Below, piece by piece: positions 63,014 to 64,000 of a DNA stretch of 64,000 nt. A model generated the notes under the pieces. The model did not search any database, was not told the origin of the DNA, and worked only from the letters and a program-made list of their open reading frames with translations. Both the position numbers and the translations under genes were made by a program. The DNA comes from Micractinium sp. NFX-FRZ (Eukaryota; Chlorophyta; Trebouxiophyceae; Chlorellales; Chlorellaceae): the NCBI GenBank assembly GCA_029339195.1, contig JAPTJF010000047.1:62001-126000 (forward strand), read 5' to 3'. Each line of letters opens with the position of its first letter. The first letter of the stretch is position 1.

Positions 63014-64000
63014 ATGCCCGCGGCTTACGAGCGCTCCCGACGGCAGGGCCGCTCTGGTCAGGCGAGTTTCACAGAGGCGCGGGGAGCTTCAAAAACGAAA
63101 TAATCTGTTGTGGTCTGTCTCCGACTGACTCCCACCCGTCCTGACTGCTCCCGTGGCCTGCAGGCGACAGGCCAGCTGTCTGGCGTGCCGGCTGTTACAC
63201 GCGACAGCAAGACACCGGCGGCGGTGCCGAGTCAACGCCGCCTGAGTGGAGCCGCCGCGCGGCGGCCGGGCGGCGTGCCAGAGAATGCAGCCGCCAATCA
63301 GCAGCACACACCGGCAACAGACGGCCGCAGCAGGCTGCTGCCGCGCCAGCAGGCATACGATGCCTTGCTGCTGTCCAGCTTCGAGGCAGCGGTGGCCGCT
63401 GCCGGCAACACCAGCAGCTCCTGGCTTTGCGGTGGCAACAATGGGAGAGATGAGGAGGAGGCGGATGTCGGCTCTGCGCTCACAGGCCAGCTGCGCCTGC
63501 CCTCCCCCAGTGTGGCATCATCAGCAGGGTGGCCGGAGAGCCCGGGCAGCCCTGGGGCGGGGCTGCTGCTGTCACACCTGCACAGCGCTGGGGCGGAGGG
63601 CACAAGCTGGCTGATGAGCTCATCTCCCGCAAGGTGGGGTGCCTGCTGACTGCATGCAGTTAGGGCTTGGATACACCTCTGGGCGACTGCCTATTGCTGT
63701 GCACTGTTTGCTTCCCACTGGTGCTTTGTAGCCTGGCCTGTGACAACGTGGGTGCTGACCTGCTGAGGCCGCCTCCTTGCCTCCGGCCCCTGCTGGCGGC
63801 CTGCCTGCCTGCCCACCTGGTTGAATCCCTGCCCACCTGGTCAATTCGCTCTCCACCTGGTTGCCTGCCTCTGCTTCTGACACCCTCCAATTGTGTTTCC
63901 AATGGTGCAGCAGGGAGGCGGATGACTGGCTGAGCTCCCCCTCACTGGCAGTATCCTGCTCTCTGGGCTCCCCAGTCCTGGGCGCAGCCAGCAGCGCGCA
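63014..64000 (+). CDS. Unrecognised Ser/Ala-rich protein, 5' part (runs off the right edge)
   Basis: Exon 2 (63164-63633) and exon 3 (from 63914) join in phase (GCAAG|GTGGGG to GCAGCAG|GGAG). They encode a Ser/Pro/Ala-rich chain with helical patches (RQQAYDALLLSSFEAAVAAA, READDWLSS). A short exon 1 at 63014-63061 (MPAAYERSRRQGRSGQ) fits only if its donor is GC (CAG|GCGAGT); this start is a guess. No domain is recognised. Confidence 0.42.

Noticed and set aside
1..64000. CRISPR arrays, insertion sequences, bacterial operons or riboswitches
   Set aside because: The window is an intron-rich eukaryotic nuclear region; the repeats found are microsatellites, telomere-like units or duplicated splice borders, and no transposase or reverse transcriptase was recognised.

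Overview
The window is nuclear DNA of a green alga, most likely a trebouxiophyte of the Chlorella type. It is very GC-rich, its genes are broken into many short exons by 80-1000 bp introns, and two introns carry plant/alga-type telomere-like repeats (TTTAGGG/CCCTAAA). It encodes a chloroplast ALB3 insertase with a transit peptide. Several genes have a TGTAA motif, the usual chlorophyte poly(A) signal, after the stop. All gene models were joined by hand from splice sites and reading-frame phase; none is supported by transcripts here.

Layout, left to right: (1) 5' exon of a GST-like-domain protein, minus strand, leaving the left edge; (2) TIM8, plus; (3) a small four-helix membrane protein, plus; (4) a 223-aa ankyrin protein, minus; (5) an 11-kb, 21-exon SAM/poly-Q/acidic/SNF2 helicase gene, minus; (6) a 20-exon WD40-TPR (WDTC1-like) gene, plus, sharing a divergent promoter region with the SNF2 gene; (7) an unrecognised disordered protein, plus; (8) ALB3, 15 exons, minus, with a tRNA gene inside intron 6; (9) an unrecognised plastid-type membrane protein, plus; (10) a NIPA-like magnesium transporter, plus; (11) an unrecognised basic/disordered protein, minus; (12) an ABC1/UbiB (ADCK2-like) kinase, plus; (13) the mitochondrial ADP/ATP carrier, plus; (14) a partial unrecognised gene leaving the right edge.

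The genes are not one pathway. Three act in mitochondria or are likely to (TIM8, ADP/ATP carrier, ABC1 kinase), and ALB3 acts in the chloroplast. The most striking element is a tRNA-Cys(GCA) gene in ALB3 intron 6 whose 3' half, with an encoded CCA, lies upstream of its 5' half: a circularly permuted tRNA gene. A second theme is that many introns carry one or more decayed tandem copies of the neighbouring exon-intron junction, usually 45-165 bp apart, as if introns grow by duplicating their own splice borders. Other oddities are GC-AG introns, an in-frame stop in a conserved SNF2 motif, a hairpin over an ALB3 splice donor, and inverted telomere-like repeats.
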